DNA of 64,000 nucleotides, from the NCBI RefSeq assembly GCF_002008165.1, contig NZ_MRDM01000031.1, positions 124,001-188,000 of the forward strand, read 5' to 3'. Source of the stretch: Rhizobium laguerreae. Its GTDB lineage: Bacteria; Pseudomonadota; Alphaproteobacteria; Rhizobiales; Rhizobiaceae. Position numbers and translations under genes: made by a program. How positions within the stretch are numbered: position 1 is the stretch's first letter; each line of letters begins with the position of its first letter. This document shows positions 33,405 through 42,507 of the stretch, one piece after another. The notes beneath the pieces were generated by a model. The model saw nothing but the letters and a program-made list of their open reading frames with translations, had not been told where the DNA came from and searched no databases.

Positions 33405-34637
33405 ATGAAGAACATGATGAAGCTTTTTCTAGCCGGCGCAGCAATCGTCGGCCTATACGGCTCGGCCCATGCCGAGGACAAGCCGACGATCGAGATCATG
33501 TCGTCCTGGACGTCGGGCGGCGAAGCAGCAGCGCTTAACGTTATCAAGACCGAGTTCGAAAAGCGCGGTGGCGTCTGGAAGGATTCCTCGATCGCCGGCT
33601 TCGGCGCGGCCGATGCCGCCTTCCAAAACCGGATCGTTGCCGGTGACGCGCCGGGCGCCAAGCAGGGCGTCATCGGTCTCGCTGCCGCAGATTTCATCAA
33701 CCAGGGACTGTTCAATCCGATCGACGACGTGGCGGCCGCAGGCAAATGGGCCGATGCTCTGCCGAAATCGATCCACGATCTCATCACCTATGACGGCAAG
33801 GTCTATCTCTCGCCGACCGGCGCCCATGGCGAAAGCTGGATCTTTTATTCGAAGGAAGCCTTCGAGAAGGCCGGCATTTCGCAAGAGCCCAAGACCTGGG
33901 ACGAGCTCTTTGCCGATTTCGACAAGCTGAAGGCCGCCGGCATGGTTCCGGTCGCCTGGGGTGGCCAGCCCTGGCAGCAAACCAAGGTCTTCAATATGAT
34001 CCTGCTCTCGCAGGTGGGGATCGACGGCTTCCTGAAGATCTATGTCGATAAGGACAAGAGCCCGGTATCCGTCGAAGGCGTGAAGAAGACCCTTGAGATC
34101 CTCGGCAAGCTGCGCGGTTATGTCGATGCGGGCGCAGCCGGCCGCAACTGGAACGACGCCACCGCCATGCTGATCAGCGCCAAAGCCGGCGTGCAGTTCA
34201 TGGGCGACTGGGCCAAGGGCGAATTCACCGTTGCCGGCAAGGAGCCGGGCAAAGACTATGGCTGCATGATCGTGCCGGAGTCGAAGGGCATGGTCTACAT
34301 CGCCGACGCCCTCTGGTTCCCGAAAACCGGCAAGGCCGAGACCGACAAAGCACAAAAACTTCTCGCCGAAGTCGTCATGGACCCGGCTATCCAGGTCGAA
34401 TTCGCGCTCAAGAAGGGTTCGGTTCCGATGCGCTCCGACGTCGACAAGTCGAAACTGGACGTCTGCGCCCAGAAGGGTGTCGAGCTGATGGCCGCGGGTG
34501 CGATCGTGCCGGATCAGGCGATCGTGCTGACGCCCCAGCAGGTCGGCGCACTCGACGACTTCGTCGACGAGTACTGGAGCGGCGGCTCGAATGATGCGGC
34601 CGCCGCGGCCGAGAATTTCTTCGCCATCTTCGAGTAG
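33405..34637 (+). CDS. Carbohydrate ABC transporter substrate-binding protein
   Basis: A 410-residue SBP_bac_1-family periplasmic protein. The signal peptide (MKNMMKLFLAGAAIVGLYGSAHA) is followed by IEIMSSWTSGGEAAALNVIK, the start typical of glucose/mannose-type binding proteins (GtsA-like). PTGAHGESWIFYSKEAFEKAG and GGQPWQQTKVF match ligand-domain segments. The gene is followed by two permeases and an ATPase. The ligand is probably a mono- or small oligosaccharide. Confidence 0.9.
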   Translation: MKNMMKLFLAGAAIVGLYGSAHAEDKPTIEIMSSWTSGGEAAALNVIKTEFEKRGGVWKDSSIAGFGAADAAFQNRIVAGDAPGAKQGVIGLAAADFINQGLFNPIDDVAAAGKWADALPKSIHDLITYDGKVYLSPTGAHGESWIFYSKEAFEKAGISQEPKTWDELFADFDKLKAAGMVPVAWGGQPWQQTKVFNMILLSQVGIDGFLKIYVDKDKSPVSVEGVKKTLEILGKLRGYVDAGAAGRNWNDATAMLISAKAGVQFMGDWAKGEFTVAGKEPGKDYGCMIVPESKGMVYIADALWFPKTGKAETDKAQKLLAEVVMDPAIQVEFALKKGSVPMRSDVDKSKLDVCAQKGVELMAAGAIVPDQAIVLTPQQVGALDDFVDEYWSGGSNDAAAAAENFFAIFE

Positions 34638-34742
34638 CATAGCGCCTGTGGCGTCGGCCTGATGTCGACGCCACAGCTGCTGCCGGCTGCCGCCTCGCGC
34701 GGTGGTGCGAGCCCTGCTTTCCACCCGTCAACGAGCTGGCCG

Positions 34743-35630
34743 ATGTCCATCAAACGCAAGCCCAATCTTTCCGCGACCATCGCCCTTTTGCCGACCTGGT
34801 TCGTCGCGGTCGTGGTCTTCATCGGCACCATGGCCTGGTCGATCCGCCTGTCCTTCACCAATTCCACACTTTTTCCGTCTTCGACCTATGTCGGCTTGGC
34901 GCAGTATTCGAAGCTCTTCTCGTCCGCCAAGTGGCTGGCATCGCTGCAAAACGTGTTGATCTTCGGCGTCCTTTACGTCGCAGGCTGTTTGCTGCTTGGC
35001 TTCCTGCTGGCCGCGGCGCTGGACCGCAAGATCCGCTTCGAAAGCGCCTTCAGGACCATATTCCTCTATCCCTACGCCATGTCCTTCGTGGTGACCGGGC
35101 TGATCTGGCAATGGATGCTCAATCCGACGCTCGGCATTCAGGCGAGTGTGCGTTCGCTCGGCTGGGAAAGCTTCGTCCTCGACTGGGTGGTCAATCGCGA
35201 CATGGCGATCTATGCGCTGGTGCTTGCCGGCGTGTGGCAGGGCGCGGGGCTCGTCATGGTCATTGCGCTCGCCGGTATGCGTGGCATCGAAGCCGAGCAA
35301 TGGAAGGCGGCGCGGATCGACGGCATTCCCGTCTGGCGGATCTATGTCTCGATCATCCTACCGCAGCTCGGACCGGCGCTGGCCGCGGCCGGCATGCTGC
35401 TCGCCATGGGCGTGATCAAGACCTACGACATCGTCGTCGCCATGACCAATGGCGGCCCCGGCAATGCGACGGAGGTGCCGGCGAAATTCATCATGGACAA
35501 TCTGTTCGGGCGCCAGAACCTCGGCCTCGCCACGGCCGGTGCAACGGTGCTTGTCCTCGGCGTGATCATCGCAGTCGCTCCGTTCCGCTATGCGATGCAC
35601 ATGCGTGACAAAGCAAAGGGGGCTGCGTGA
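34743..35630 (+). CDS. Carbohydrate ABC transporter permease (MalF-like)
   Basis: A 295-residue CUT1-family permease. Hydrophobic segments begin at LLPTWFVAVVVFIGTMAWSI; the EAA-like loop is EQWKAARIDGIPVWRIYVSIILPQLGPAL. ATG 34743 is taken because the membrane segment then falls near residue 15; the longer frame from 34662 is possible but adds a polar, Pro/Ala-rich leader. Its stop overlaps the next permease start. Confidence 0.88.
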   Translation: MSIKRKPNLSATIALLPTWFVAVVVFIGTMAWSIRLSFTNSTLFPSSTYVGLAQYSKLFSSAKWLASLQNVLIFGVLYVAGCLLLGFLLAAALDRKIRFESAFRTIFLYPYAMSFVVTGLIWQWMLNPTLGIQASVRSLGWESFVLDWVVNRDMAIYALVLAGVWQGAGLVMVIALAGMRGIEAEQWKAARIDGIPVWRIYVSIILPQLGPALAAAGMLLAMGVIKTYDIVVAMTNGGPGNATEVPAKFIMDNLFGRQNLGLATAGATVLVLGVIIAVAPFRYAMHMRDKAKGAA

Positions 35631-36514
35631 TGGCCCGCTCTCATCCAAATGGTCCGAAGCCGGCACAAATCACCGCCGGGCGCATCGGCCTCTATGCCTT
35701 CCTTTTCATCGCCGCACTGTTCTTCCTTCTGCCGCTCTACACCATGGTCGTCACCTCGCTGAAGTCCATGGACGAAATCCGGCTCGGGCAGATCTTTGCC
35801 CTGCCAGCCACGCTCGATTTCTCTGCCTGGGTGACCGCCTGGTCGGGCGCCTGCATGGGAACCGTCTGCGTCGGCATTCGCAGCGGCTTCTGGAATTCGG
35901 TGGCGATCACCCTCCCCTCGGTGGCGCTCTCGGTCTTCATCGGCGCCGTCAACGGCTATGCGTTGTCGCTCTGGCGGCCGCGCGGGGCAAACCTGCTCTT
36001 CGGCCTGCTGATGGCCGGCGGCCTCATCCCCTACCAGATCTTCCTCTATCCGATGGTCCGGGCGATGGCGAATATCGATCTCTATAATTCGCTCGCCGGT
36101 ATCATTCTCGTGCATGTCATCTTTGGCCTGCCGCTGGTGACGCTGCTCTTCCGCAACTATTTCGTCAGCGTGCCGGAGGAGCTCTGCAAGGCGGCGCGCG
36201 TCGACGGCGCAGGCTTCTGGCGCATCTTTTTCGAGATCATGCTGCCGATTGCCGTGCCTATGGTCGTCGTCGTCTCCATGCTGCAATTCACCGGCATCTG
36301 GAACGACTTCCTGCTTGGTCTCGTCTTTGCCGGGCGCGACAACCTGCCGATGACCGTGCAGCTCAACAACATCGTCAACACCACGATGGGTGAGCGGACC
36401 TACAACGTGAACATGGCGGCGACGATTTTCACCGCCATCGTTCCGCTTGCCATCTATTTCCTGTCCGGCCGCTGGTTCGTGCGCGGCATCGCGGCCGGCG
36501 CAGTCAAGGGGTAA
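35630..36514 (+). CDS. Carbohydrate ABC transporter permease (MalG-like)
   Basis: A 294-residue CUT1-family permease. YTMVVTSLKSMDEIRLGQIF near the N terminus is the typical MalG-type segment, and ELCKAARVDGAGFWRIFFEIMLPIAVPM is the EAA loop. ATG 35630 shares one base with the preceding stop (TGATG); GTG 35627 in the same frame is an alternative. It pairs with the 34743 permease. Confidence 0.9.
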   Translation: MARSHPNGPKPAQITAGRIGLYAFLFIAALFFLLPLYTMVVTSLKSMDEIRLGQIFALPATLDFSAWVTAWSGACMGTVCVGIRSGFWNSVAITLPSVALSVFIGAVNGYALSLWRPRGANLLFGLLMAGGLIPYQIFLYPMVRAMANIDLYNSLAGIILVHVIFGLPLVTLLFRNYFVSVPEELCKAARVDGAGFWRIFFEIMLPIAVPMVVVVSMLQFTGIWNDFLLGLVFAGRDNLPMTVQLNNIVNTTMGERTYNVNMAATIFTAIVPLAIYFLSGRWFVRGIAAGAVKG

Positions 36515-36521
36515 CGCTTCC

Positions 36522-37604
36522 ATGCAATCTGCCGTCTCCGTGAAGGACCTGAAGATCGCCTATGGCGACCATACGGTGATCGAGAAGATGTCGATCGATA
36601 TCGCGCCGCGAGAGTTCCTGGTGCTGCTCGGCCCTTCCGGCTGCGGCAAGTCCACGCTTCTAAACGCCATTGCCGGTCTCCAGGACATTACATCAGGCGA
36701 GGTCTGGATCTCAGGCAAGAATGTCAGCTGGGAGGAGCCGAAGGACCGCGGCATCGGCATGGTCTTCCAGTCCTACGCGCTCTATCCGCGTATGTCGGTC
36801 CGCAAGAACCTCTCCTTCGGCCTTCGCGTCGCCGGTCTGCCGAAGGCCGAGATCGAGGCCCGTGTTTCCCGCACCGCCGCGCTCCTCCAGCTCGACAAGC
36901 TGCTCGACCGGCGTCCCGCCGAGCTTTCCGGCGGTCAGCGCCAGCGTGTTGCCATCGGCCGGGCGCTGGTGCGTGAAGTGGATGTCTTCCTGTTCGACGA
37001 ACCACTGTCGAACCTCGATGCCAAGCTGCGCAACGAATTGCGCGTCGAGATCAAGAAGCTGCACCAGCGCCTCGGCAACACGATGATCTATGTCACCCAC
37101 GACCAGGTCGAGGCCCTGACGCTGGCCGACCGGATCGCCATCATGCGGGACGGCGTGATCCAGCAACTCGCCTCACCGGCCGAGATCTATCGCCGTCCGA
37201 TCAATCTCTTCGTCGCCGGCTTCATCGGCGCTCCTGCGATGAATTTCGTCGAGGGCCGGATCGAGCGCGGCAACGGCGCTCCGGTCTTCCGGAGCAAGGA
37301 GCTCGCTGTCGATCTTTCCGGTTATTCCTTCCGGGCAGACGCAGCGGAAGGACCTGCTACACTCGGCTTTCGGCCGGAACACCTTGTGCTCGATGGCGCC
37401 ACGAGCGGCCTGCCCACCATTCCCGGTCGCGTTTCCGTCGTCGAGCCGATGGGTTCAGACGCCGTCGTCTGGTTCGACTGGGCGAACCAGAGCCTTTCGC
37501 TCCGGCTCATGGGCGATGTCACCCTGCAGCCCGGAGATGCCGTGGCTCCCGGGCTCGATATCGCCAAGGCATCCCTCTTCGGCGCTGACGGATCGCGGCT
37601 GTGA
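36522..37604 (+). CDS. Carbohydrate ABC transporter ATP-binding protein (UgpC/MalK-like)
   Basis: A 360-residue ATPase with Walker A GPSGCGKST, signature LSGGQRQRVAIGRAL, Walker B VFLFDEPLSNLDAKLR and switch YVTHDQVEALTLADR. The C-terminal third is the TOBE/MalK regulatory domain (FIGAPAMNFVEGRI, LGFRPEHL). It starts eight bases after the upstream permease stop. It completes a full CUT1 importer. Confidence 0.92.
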   Translation: MQSAVSVKDLKIAYGDHTVIEKMSIDIAPREFLVLLGPSGCGKSTLLNAIAGLQDITSGEVWISGKNVSWEEPKDRGIGMVFQSYALYPRMSVRKNLSFGLRVAGLPKAEIEARVSRTAALLQLDKLLDRRPAELSGGQRQRVAIGRALVREVDVFLFDEPLSNLDAKLRNELRVEIKKLHQRLGNTMIYVTHDQVEALTLADRIAIMRDGVIQQLASPAEIYRRPINLFVAGFIGAPAMNFVEGRIERGNGAPVFRSKELAVDLSGYSFRADAAEGPATLGFRPEHLVLDGATSGLPTIPGRVSVVEPMGSDAVVWFDWANQSLSLRLMGDVTLQPGDAVAPGLDIAKASLFGADGSRL

Positions 37605-37687
37605 CGCGCCATCCCTTTGTTTTCCTGCAATTCCGGGTGCGTTTCGCGCCGTTTTGAGGATTGCTCCAGGACAGGATTTGAAAAGAC

Positions 37688-39340
37688 ATGTCTGAGATCG
37701 TCTATGATGCGCTGGTGATCGGCTCCGGCGCGGCGGGTTCCTTTGCGGTAAAGGAACTGACGGCACAGGGATTATCGGTGCTGCTGCTCGAGGCTGGCCC
37801 CGCCGTCGGGCCGAAGGATTTCGATCCCGCGCGCAAGAAGGCGCCGGCAAGCAGCATCAATATCTGGGAGCGTGCGCGGGCCACCCTCAAGGGCCAGCCG
37901 ATCCAGGCGCGCGCAGCCTTTTTCACCGAGCGCTTCAGCCACTTCTTCGTCAATGACCGCAAGAACCCCTATACGACGCCGAAGGGTGAACCCTTCCTCT
38001 GGATCCGCGGCCGTCAGGGCGGTGGGCGCCTCCACAGTTTCGGCCGGGTGCTGCTGCGCTGGACCGACGACGATTTCAAGATCCGCTCACGCTCCGGAAA
38101 GGGCGTGGACTGGCCAGTCTCCTATCAAGAACTGGTGCCTTTCTACGACGAGGTCGAGGCCTATCTCGGGCTCTACGGCAACAAGGACAACGTGGCCACC
38201 CTGCCGGACGGCATCTATGCGAAGCCGGCAAGCCTGACTCCTGCCGAACAGATCTTCAAGCAGGCGGTCGAAAGCCGCTGGCCGGACAGGCACGTCGTCT
38301 CCTGGCGCTACATCGCGCCTGACGCCGACCGGATGCCGCGACCGCTGCGAGAAGCAAAGGCGACCGGCGAGCTGACCATCCGCTACGACGCCGTCGTTCG
38401 CCGCATCACCACGGATGAGAAGACCGGCCGCGCCACTGGCGCGGAGTTCATCGATCGCAACACGGGCGCGGTATCTACGGTTCGCGCCGCGACTGTGGTG
38501 CTTTCGGCCTCGCCGATAGAGAGCGTGCGGCTGCTGTTGAATTCGGCTTCGGCGAAACATCCGGATGGGCTCGGCAACAGCTCGGGCGCTCTCGGCCGCT
38601 ATTTCATGGACCAGCTGCCGTGCCTCGCCTTCGGGTCTTTTTCGAAGGCGAAGGGCTGGGCGCCCGACGATTCCGCGCCGACCGACCCCTTCTACAATCC
38701 GTCGGGCGGGATCTTCATTCCCCGCTTCGGCGAGGGCGACGCCGCCCGCGGCGATTTTGACTACCAGGGAAGCGTCGGCCGGGCGCCGGTCTCGGGCGAC
38801 ACCGATGCGCGTCTCGCTTTCTTCGGCTTCGGCCGTATGCTGCCCTATGCCGACAACCGCATCAGGCTCGATGTCAGGCGCAGGGATGCCTGGAATATTC
38901 CCGTGCCGCATATCCGTTGCGTCATGCAACAGGAGGAGCAGGCACTGCTCAAAAGGCAGGAGGAGACGCTGATCGCCATGATTAAAGAGATTGGCGGCGA
39001 CCTCGAATTCATCGGCTCGCCCACCGGCCTCAAGGAAATGGGCAAGGGCGCCTTTCCCGAAGCTGATGCCTTCAGCCGTTTCATGTTCCGCAAATGGTTC
39101 CGCAAGACCATGTGCATGGGGGCAGCAATCCATGAGACGGGCGGCGCGCGCATGGGCGAAACCCCTGAGGCTTCGGTGCTCAACCCCTACAACCAGGTTT
39201 GGGATGCCCCGAACCTCATCGTCACCGACGCCAGCGCCTTCCCCGGCAGCGGTATCGCCGGCACGACGCTCACCGTCATGGCTCTGACGATCCGCGCCTG
39301 CCGGAATCTTGTCGACCAGTACCGGACGGGACAGTTATAG
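37688..39340 (+). CDS. GMC-family oxidoreductase
   Basis: A 550-residue flavoprotein. ALVIGSGAAGSFAVKEL is the FAD dinucleotide-binding motif (residues about 9-25), a second GMC segment spans RGRQGGGRLHSFGRVLLRW, and the C terminus has HETGGARMG with the active-site histidine and VTDASAFPGSGIAGTTLTVMAL. This pattern is close to gluconate/glucoside dehydrogenase flavin subunits, in which the C terminus normally has NPTLT where this protein has GTTLT. No Tat or Sec signal is visible. It ends the sugar operon and may oxidise the imported sugar, for example at C3. Confidence 0.85.
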   Translation: MSEIVYDALVIGSGAAGSFAVKELTAQGLSVLLLEAGPAVGPKDFDPARKKAPASSINIWERARATLKGQPIQARAAFFTERFSHFFVNDRKNPYTTPKGEPFLWIRGRQGGGRLHSFGRVLLRWTDDDFKIRSRSGKGVDWPVSYQELVPFYDEVEAYLGLYGNKDNVATLPDGIYAKPASLTPAEQIFKQAVESRWPDRHVVSWRYIAPDADRMPRPLREAKATGELTIRYDAVVRRITTDEKTGRATGAEFIDRNTGAVSTVRAATVVLSASPIESVRLLLNSASAKHPDGLGNSSGALGRYFMDQLPCLAFGSFSKAKGWAPDDSAPTDPFYNPSGGIFIPRFGEGDAARGDFDYQGSVGRAPVSGDTDARLAFFGFGRMLPYADNRIRLDVRRRDAWNIPVPHIRCVMQQEEQALLKRQEETLIAMIKEIGGDLEFIGSPTGLKEMGKGAFPEADAFSRFMFRKWFRKTMCMGAAIHETGGARMGETPEASVLNPYNQVWDAPNLIVTDASAFPGSGIAGTTLTVMALTIRACRNLVDQYRTGQL

Positions 39341-39452
39341 CCGCGCCTGGAACGAGGGACCCGGGTAAACCGTTTCAGCCTTCGATCAGTGGTCGTCATA
39401 TAAACTTCGCACTGACATGCTCCTGTCAACACAAAAGCAGGAAGGGAAACCC

Positions 39453-40367
39453 ATGTCGCGAACACATCAGGACCAGCTCAGCCGGATAAAGGCCGAAATC
39501 GCCGACAGCTTCGATGAAGAGCTGGAAATGCAGATGGAGGAAGACCGACTCGACGATCTGGTCGCCGAAGGAATGTCGGAACCGGCGGAGCAGACGCTCG
39601 AGCGAAAGATCTACTTCCGGGAGCTTTTCCGATTGCAGCACGAACTGGTACGGCTGCAGGACTGGGTTCAGCATAAGAAACTCAAGGTGGTGGTGCTTTT
39701 CGAAGGCCGGGATTCGGCCGGCAAGGGAGGCGCGATCAAGCGCGTGACCCAGCGTCTCAATCCGCGCGTTTGTCGAACAGTCGCGCTGCCCGCCCCTACC
39801 GAGCGGGAACGCCATCAATGGTATTTTCAGCGTTATGTCCCGCATCTTCCGACCGGTGGCGAGATCGTGCTCTTCGACCGAAGCTGGTATAATCGCGCCG
39901 GTGTCGAGCGCGTGATGGGGTTCTGCACCCCCGATGAACTCGAGGAGTTCTTCCGCTCGGTGCCCGAATTCGAACGGATGCTGGTCCGCTCCGGAATCGT
40001 GCTGATCAAATACTGGTTTTCGATCACCGACGAGGAGCAGGAGTTCCGCTTCAATATGCGTATCCACGATCCGCTGAAGCAATGGAAGCTCTCACCGATG
40101 GATATGGAAAGCCGTGTCCATTGGGAGGAATACACCAAAGCCAAGGAAGAAATGCTGGCGCGTACCCACACGGAGGATGCACCCTGGTGGGTGGTGCAGG
40201 CCGTGGACAAGAAACGGGCGCGTTTGAACTGCATTGCCCATCTTCTCGATCAGATCCCTTACGAGGATGTTCCGAAACCGGAGATCCAATTGCCGGACCG
40301 CATCCGTAACGCCGATTACAACAGGGCGCCGGTTCCGCCTGAAATGTATGTGCCGGAGCGCTATTGA
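39453..40367 (+). CDS. ppk2: Polyphosphate kinase 2
   Basis: A 304-residue PPK2-family enzyme. Walker A is EGRDSAGKGGAIKR (residues about 84-97), the lid/Walker B region is VLFDRSWYNRAGVERVMGF with Asp142, and KYWFSITDEEQEFRF follows. The family phosphorylates nucleoside diphosphates (or monophosphates) with polyphosphate. An acidic N-terminal region of about 60 residues precedes the kinase fold. ATG 39453 has AGGAAGG upstream. It stands alone and is followed by a hairpin at 40381. Confidence 0.93.
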   Translation: MSRTHQDQLSRIKAEIADSFDEELEMQMEEDRLDDLVAEGMSEPAEQTLERKIYFRELFRLQHELVRLQDWVQHKKLKVVVLFEGRDSAGKGGAIKRVTQRLNPRVCRTVALPAPTERERHQWYFQRYVPHLPTGGEIVLFDRSWYNRAGVERVMGFCTPDELEEFFRSVPEFERMLVRSGIVLIKYWFSITDEEQEFRFNMRIHDPLKQWKLSPMDMESRVHWEEYTKAKEEMLARTHTEDAPWWVVQAVDKKRARLNCIAHLLDQIPYEDVPKPEIQLPDRIRNADYNRAPVPPEMYVPERY

Positions 40368-40380
40368 AATTATAGCGTAC

Positions 40381-40411
40381 GCCGCCCCCAGAATTGTCTT
40401 CAGGGGGCGGC
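40381..40411 (+). terminator. Hairpin after ppk2
   Basis: GCCGCCCCC (40381-40389) and GGGGGCGGC (40403-40411) form a perfect 9-bp stem with a 13-base loop, 14 bases after the ppk2 stop. No T-tract follows. Confidence 0.6.
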
Positions 40412-40517
40412 CCTCGCGGCCTGCTGCCTCTGGACCATTCCCCACCCGACACTAGGTTCCGCTTCAAGAGTGAGGTTCCGTCGACCGTGCCTCAGAGTGG
40501 ACGAGTGAGGGAATTGC

Positions 40518-42410
40518 TTGCTTTCCAGTAGCCGATTTTACGCCGATACGCGTGCCAGATGGGGATACGAACCAAGTTTCGACGGCGCTCTCATCGCATG
40601 GTGGGGTTCCAAACGCGGCGCTCGCGCCGTCTTCGTCGGGGAATTTTCCAGCGGAAAACTCAACATCATCGCCACGTTCAAAGGCGACCTCTTCCATTTT
40701 GGCTGGCGGCAATACGCTAACCTTTTGGTTCTCACCGAGAAAGACCGCCTGTGGGAAGTGGATCCCAAGCGACCCGGGACACGGACCGACGTCACTCCAA
40801 GAGATTTCCAAACGTGGCAGGTCATCGTTGAACCTCGACACGCCGGAGACAGCCAATTCCTGGTTTCCTACGATCGCAGCCCCGCTGTCGCCGATCTCTA
40901 TGCAACCAGTGCGGACGGACGCGACAAATGGCTCGTGGAACAAAATAACGGCTCGACCGAAAGCTGGTTGTTGAATGAGGCTCAGGTGCCATGCATTCGC
41001 GTCGAGCTGACCGCCTCCGGATTGAGGCGATACCTTCACCGCAGCGATGCCGACAAGCCGTGGCAAGAGATGGCGGCAGTCGAGCCGGATGACACGCTGG
41101 TGATCTGGCGTACGGACAGGTCAGGCAATGCCTTCGAGGCGCTTTCCAGCCGTCAGCGGGACAAGATCGCGTTGGTTTCGCTGGACCCGGTTACCGGCAA
41201 GGAAACCGTGCTGGTCGAGGACGGCGATGTCGATGTTTCAGACGCGCTGCGCTTTACGCCCACCGAACCGGCTGACGTCGCCGTCATTCGCGACGGCTAT
41301 CCGCGATACATCGCCCTTTCGGAAAGGGGTACGATCTTCACCGAGCTCGTTCTGGATCGCAACGGGCATGCCGACGTCGAAATCTCAGGCTCTTCGAAGG
41401 ATGGTGCGCTGCTTGCAGTCGCTATCTCCTACGATGAACGACCCTACCAGCACTATCTTCTAAACTTGGCGGACAAGAGCAAGACGCTCCTTCCCGCGCC
41501 GGCGGAAAAGCTCAAATCCTCATTTTCGGCAGTCACGAAGCCTGTTTCCTTCACGGCCGGAGATGGTGAGGAAATACCGGCATTGTTGACGCTTCCGGCT
41601 GGCGCGCCTCATCCTGTGCCGACCGTCGTCATGGCTCACGGCGGCCCTGCGCGCCACGACAGCTGGGGTTACAACATCGAGAAGAGTTTTCTCGCAAGCC
41701 GCGGATACGGAATCCTGTCGGTCAACTATCGCGGCTCGACCGGCTTCGGGAAGAGATACCAAACTCTGGGCTATCGGCAGTTCGGGCGAAAGATGCAGGA
41801 CGATATCGCCGATGCCGGGCGATGGCTGCTCGCCCAAGGCATTGCGGCTGAAGGCAAGCTTGCGGTCGCCGGCGAAAGCTACGGAGGTTTCATCGCCGCG
41901 TTGGCAATGGCCGGCGATGACAGGCTCTTTTCCGCGGCAATCATCGACTGTGCGATTTTAGACCTGCCTTACCAGATGCAGAACAATCCCGCCGGCTGGG
42001 GATTGTTCCTGGGCCAGGTCATCCGTTACTTCGGCAATCCGGATGATCACGGCGATCTCACGCAGATGCAGGAATTCTCGCCGCTCCACAATGTGGAGAA
42101 ATTGCGTGGATCGTTCCTGCTCACGGCTGGAATGGAAGATCCGGTTGTCGGTTTCGAGCAGACAAAAGCCTTCGAGAAGGCGTTGCGCAAGGCGGGTCTC
42201 GATGTCACGGCACTATACTTCGATCGGGAGGGCCATGGCTATGTTGACTGGCAAACAAAACTGGTGCGCGCCCGCGAAGTGGAGCTATTTCTCAGCCGCA
42301 AGCTCGGCGGCAAGGCAAAAAAAATCGATCCGCTGGCCTTGTTGTCAAAGCACTGGATTCAGGGCCGTTTTGCCAATGGTCGGCGAAATATTCGCGCTCG
42401 CCGAGTATAA
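40518..42410 (+). CDS. S9-family prolyl oligopeptidase / acylaminoacyl peptidase-like enzyme
   Basis: A 630-residue serine peptidase. An N-terminal beta-propeller-like region (about 1-370) with repeated WxxD/Y strands precedes an alpha/beta-hydrolase domain. The catalytic set is Ser454 in GESYGG, Asp541 in GMEDPVV and His573 in EGHGYVDW. MAHGGPARHDSWGYN is the oxyanion-hole region. No signal peptide is visible, so it should be cytosolic. Translation appears to start at TTG 40518 with GTGAGGG seven bases upstream. It lies just before the bacteriocin-like locus, but the link may be only positional. Confidence 0.85.
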   Translation: MLSSSRFYADTRARWGYEPSFDGALIAWWGSKRGARAVFVGEFSSGKLNIIATFKGDLFHFGWRQYANLLVLTEKDRLWEVDPKRPGTRTDVTPRDFQTWQVIVEPRHAGDSQFLVSYDRSPAVADLYATSADGRDKWLVEQNNGSTESWLLNEAQVPCIRVELTASGLRRYLHRSDADKPWQEMAAVEPDDTLVIWRTDRSGNAFEALSSRQRDKIALVSLDPVTGKETVLVEDGDVDVSDALRFTPTEPADVAVIRDGYPRYIALSERGTIFTELVLDRNGHADVEISGSSKDGALLAVAISYDERPYQHYLLNLADKSKTLLPAPAEKLKSSFSAVTKPVSFTAGDGEEIPALLTLPAGAPHPVPTVVMAHGGPARHDSWGYNIEKSFLASRGYGILSVNYRGSTGFGKRYQTLGYRQFGRKMQDDIADAGRWLLAQGIAAEGKLAVAGESYGGFIAALAMAGDDRLFSAAIIDCAILDLPYQMQNNPAGWGLFLGQVIRYFGNPDDHGDLTQMQEFSPLHNVEKLRGSFLLTAGMEDPVVGFEQTKAFEKALRKAGLDVTALYFDREGHGYVDWQTKLVRAREVELFLSRKLGGKAKKIDPLALLSKHWIQGRFANGRRNIRARRV

Positions 42411-42507
42411 GCCGCGAGAATAAAGCCTTGATACGCTCCCTGATTGCCCTAGCCTTCCCCCTCGCACGCCCGATATGGCGGGTTTTGGCTTTACCTCGGA
42501 GGCACCT

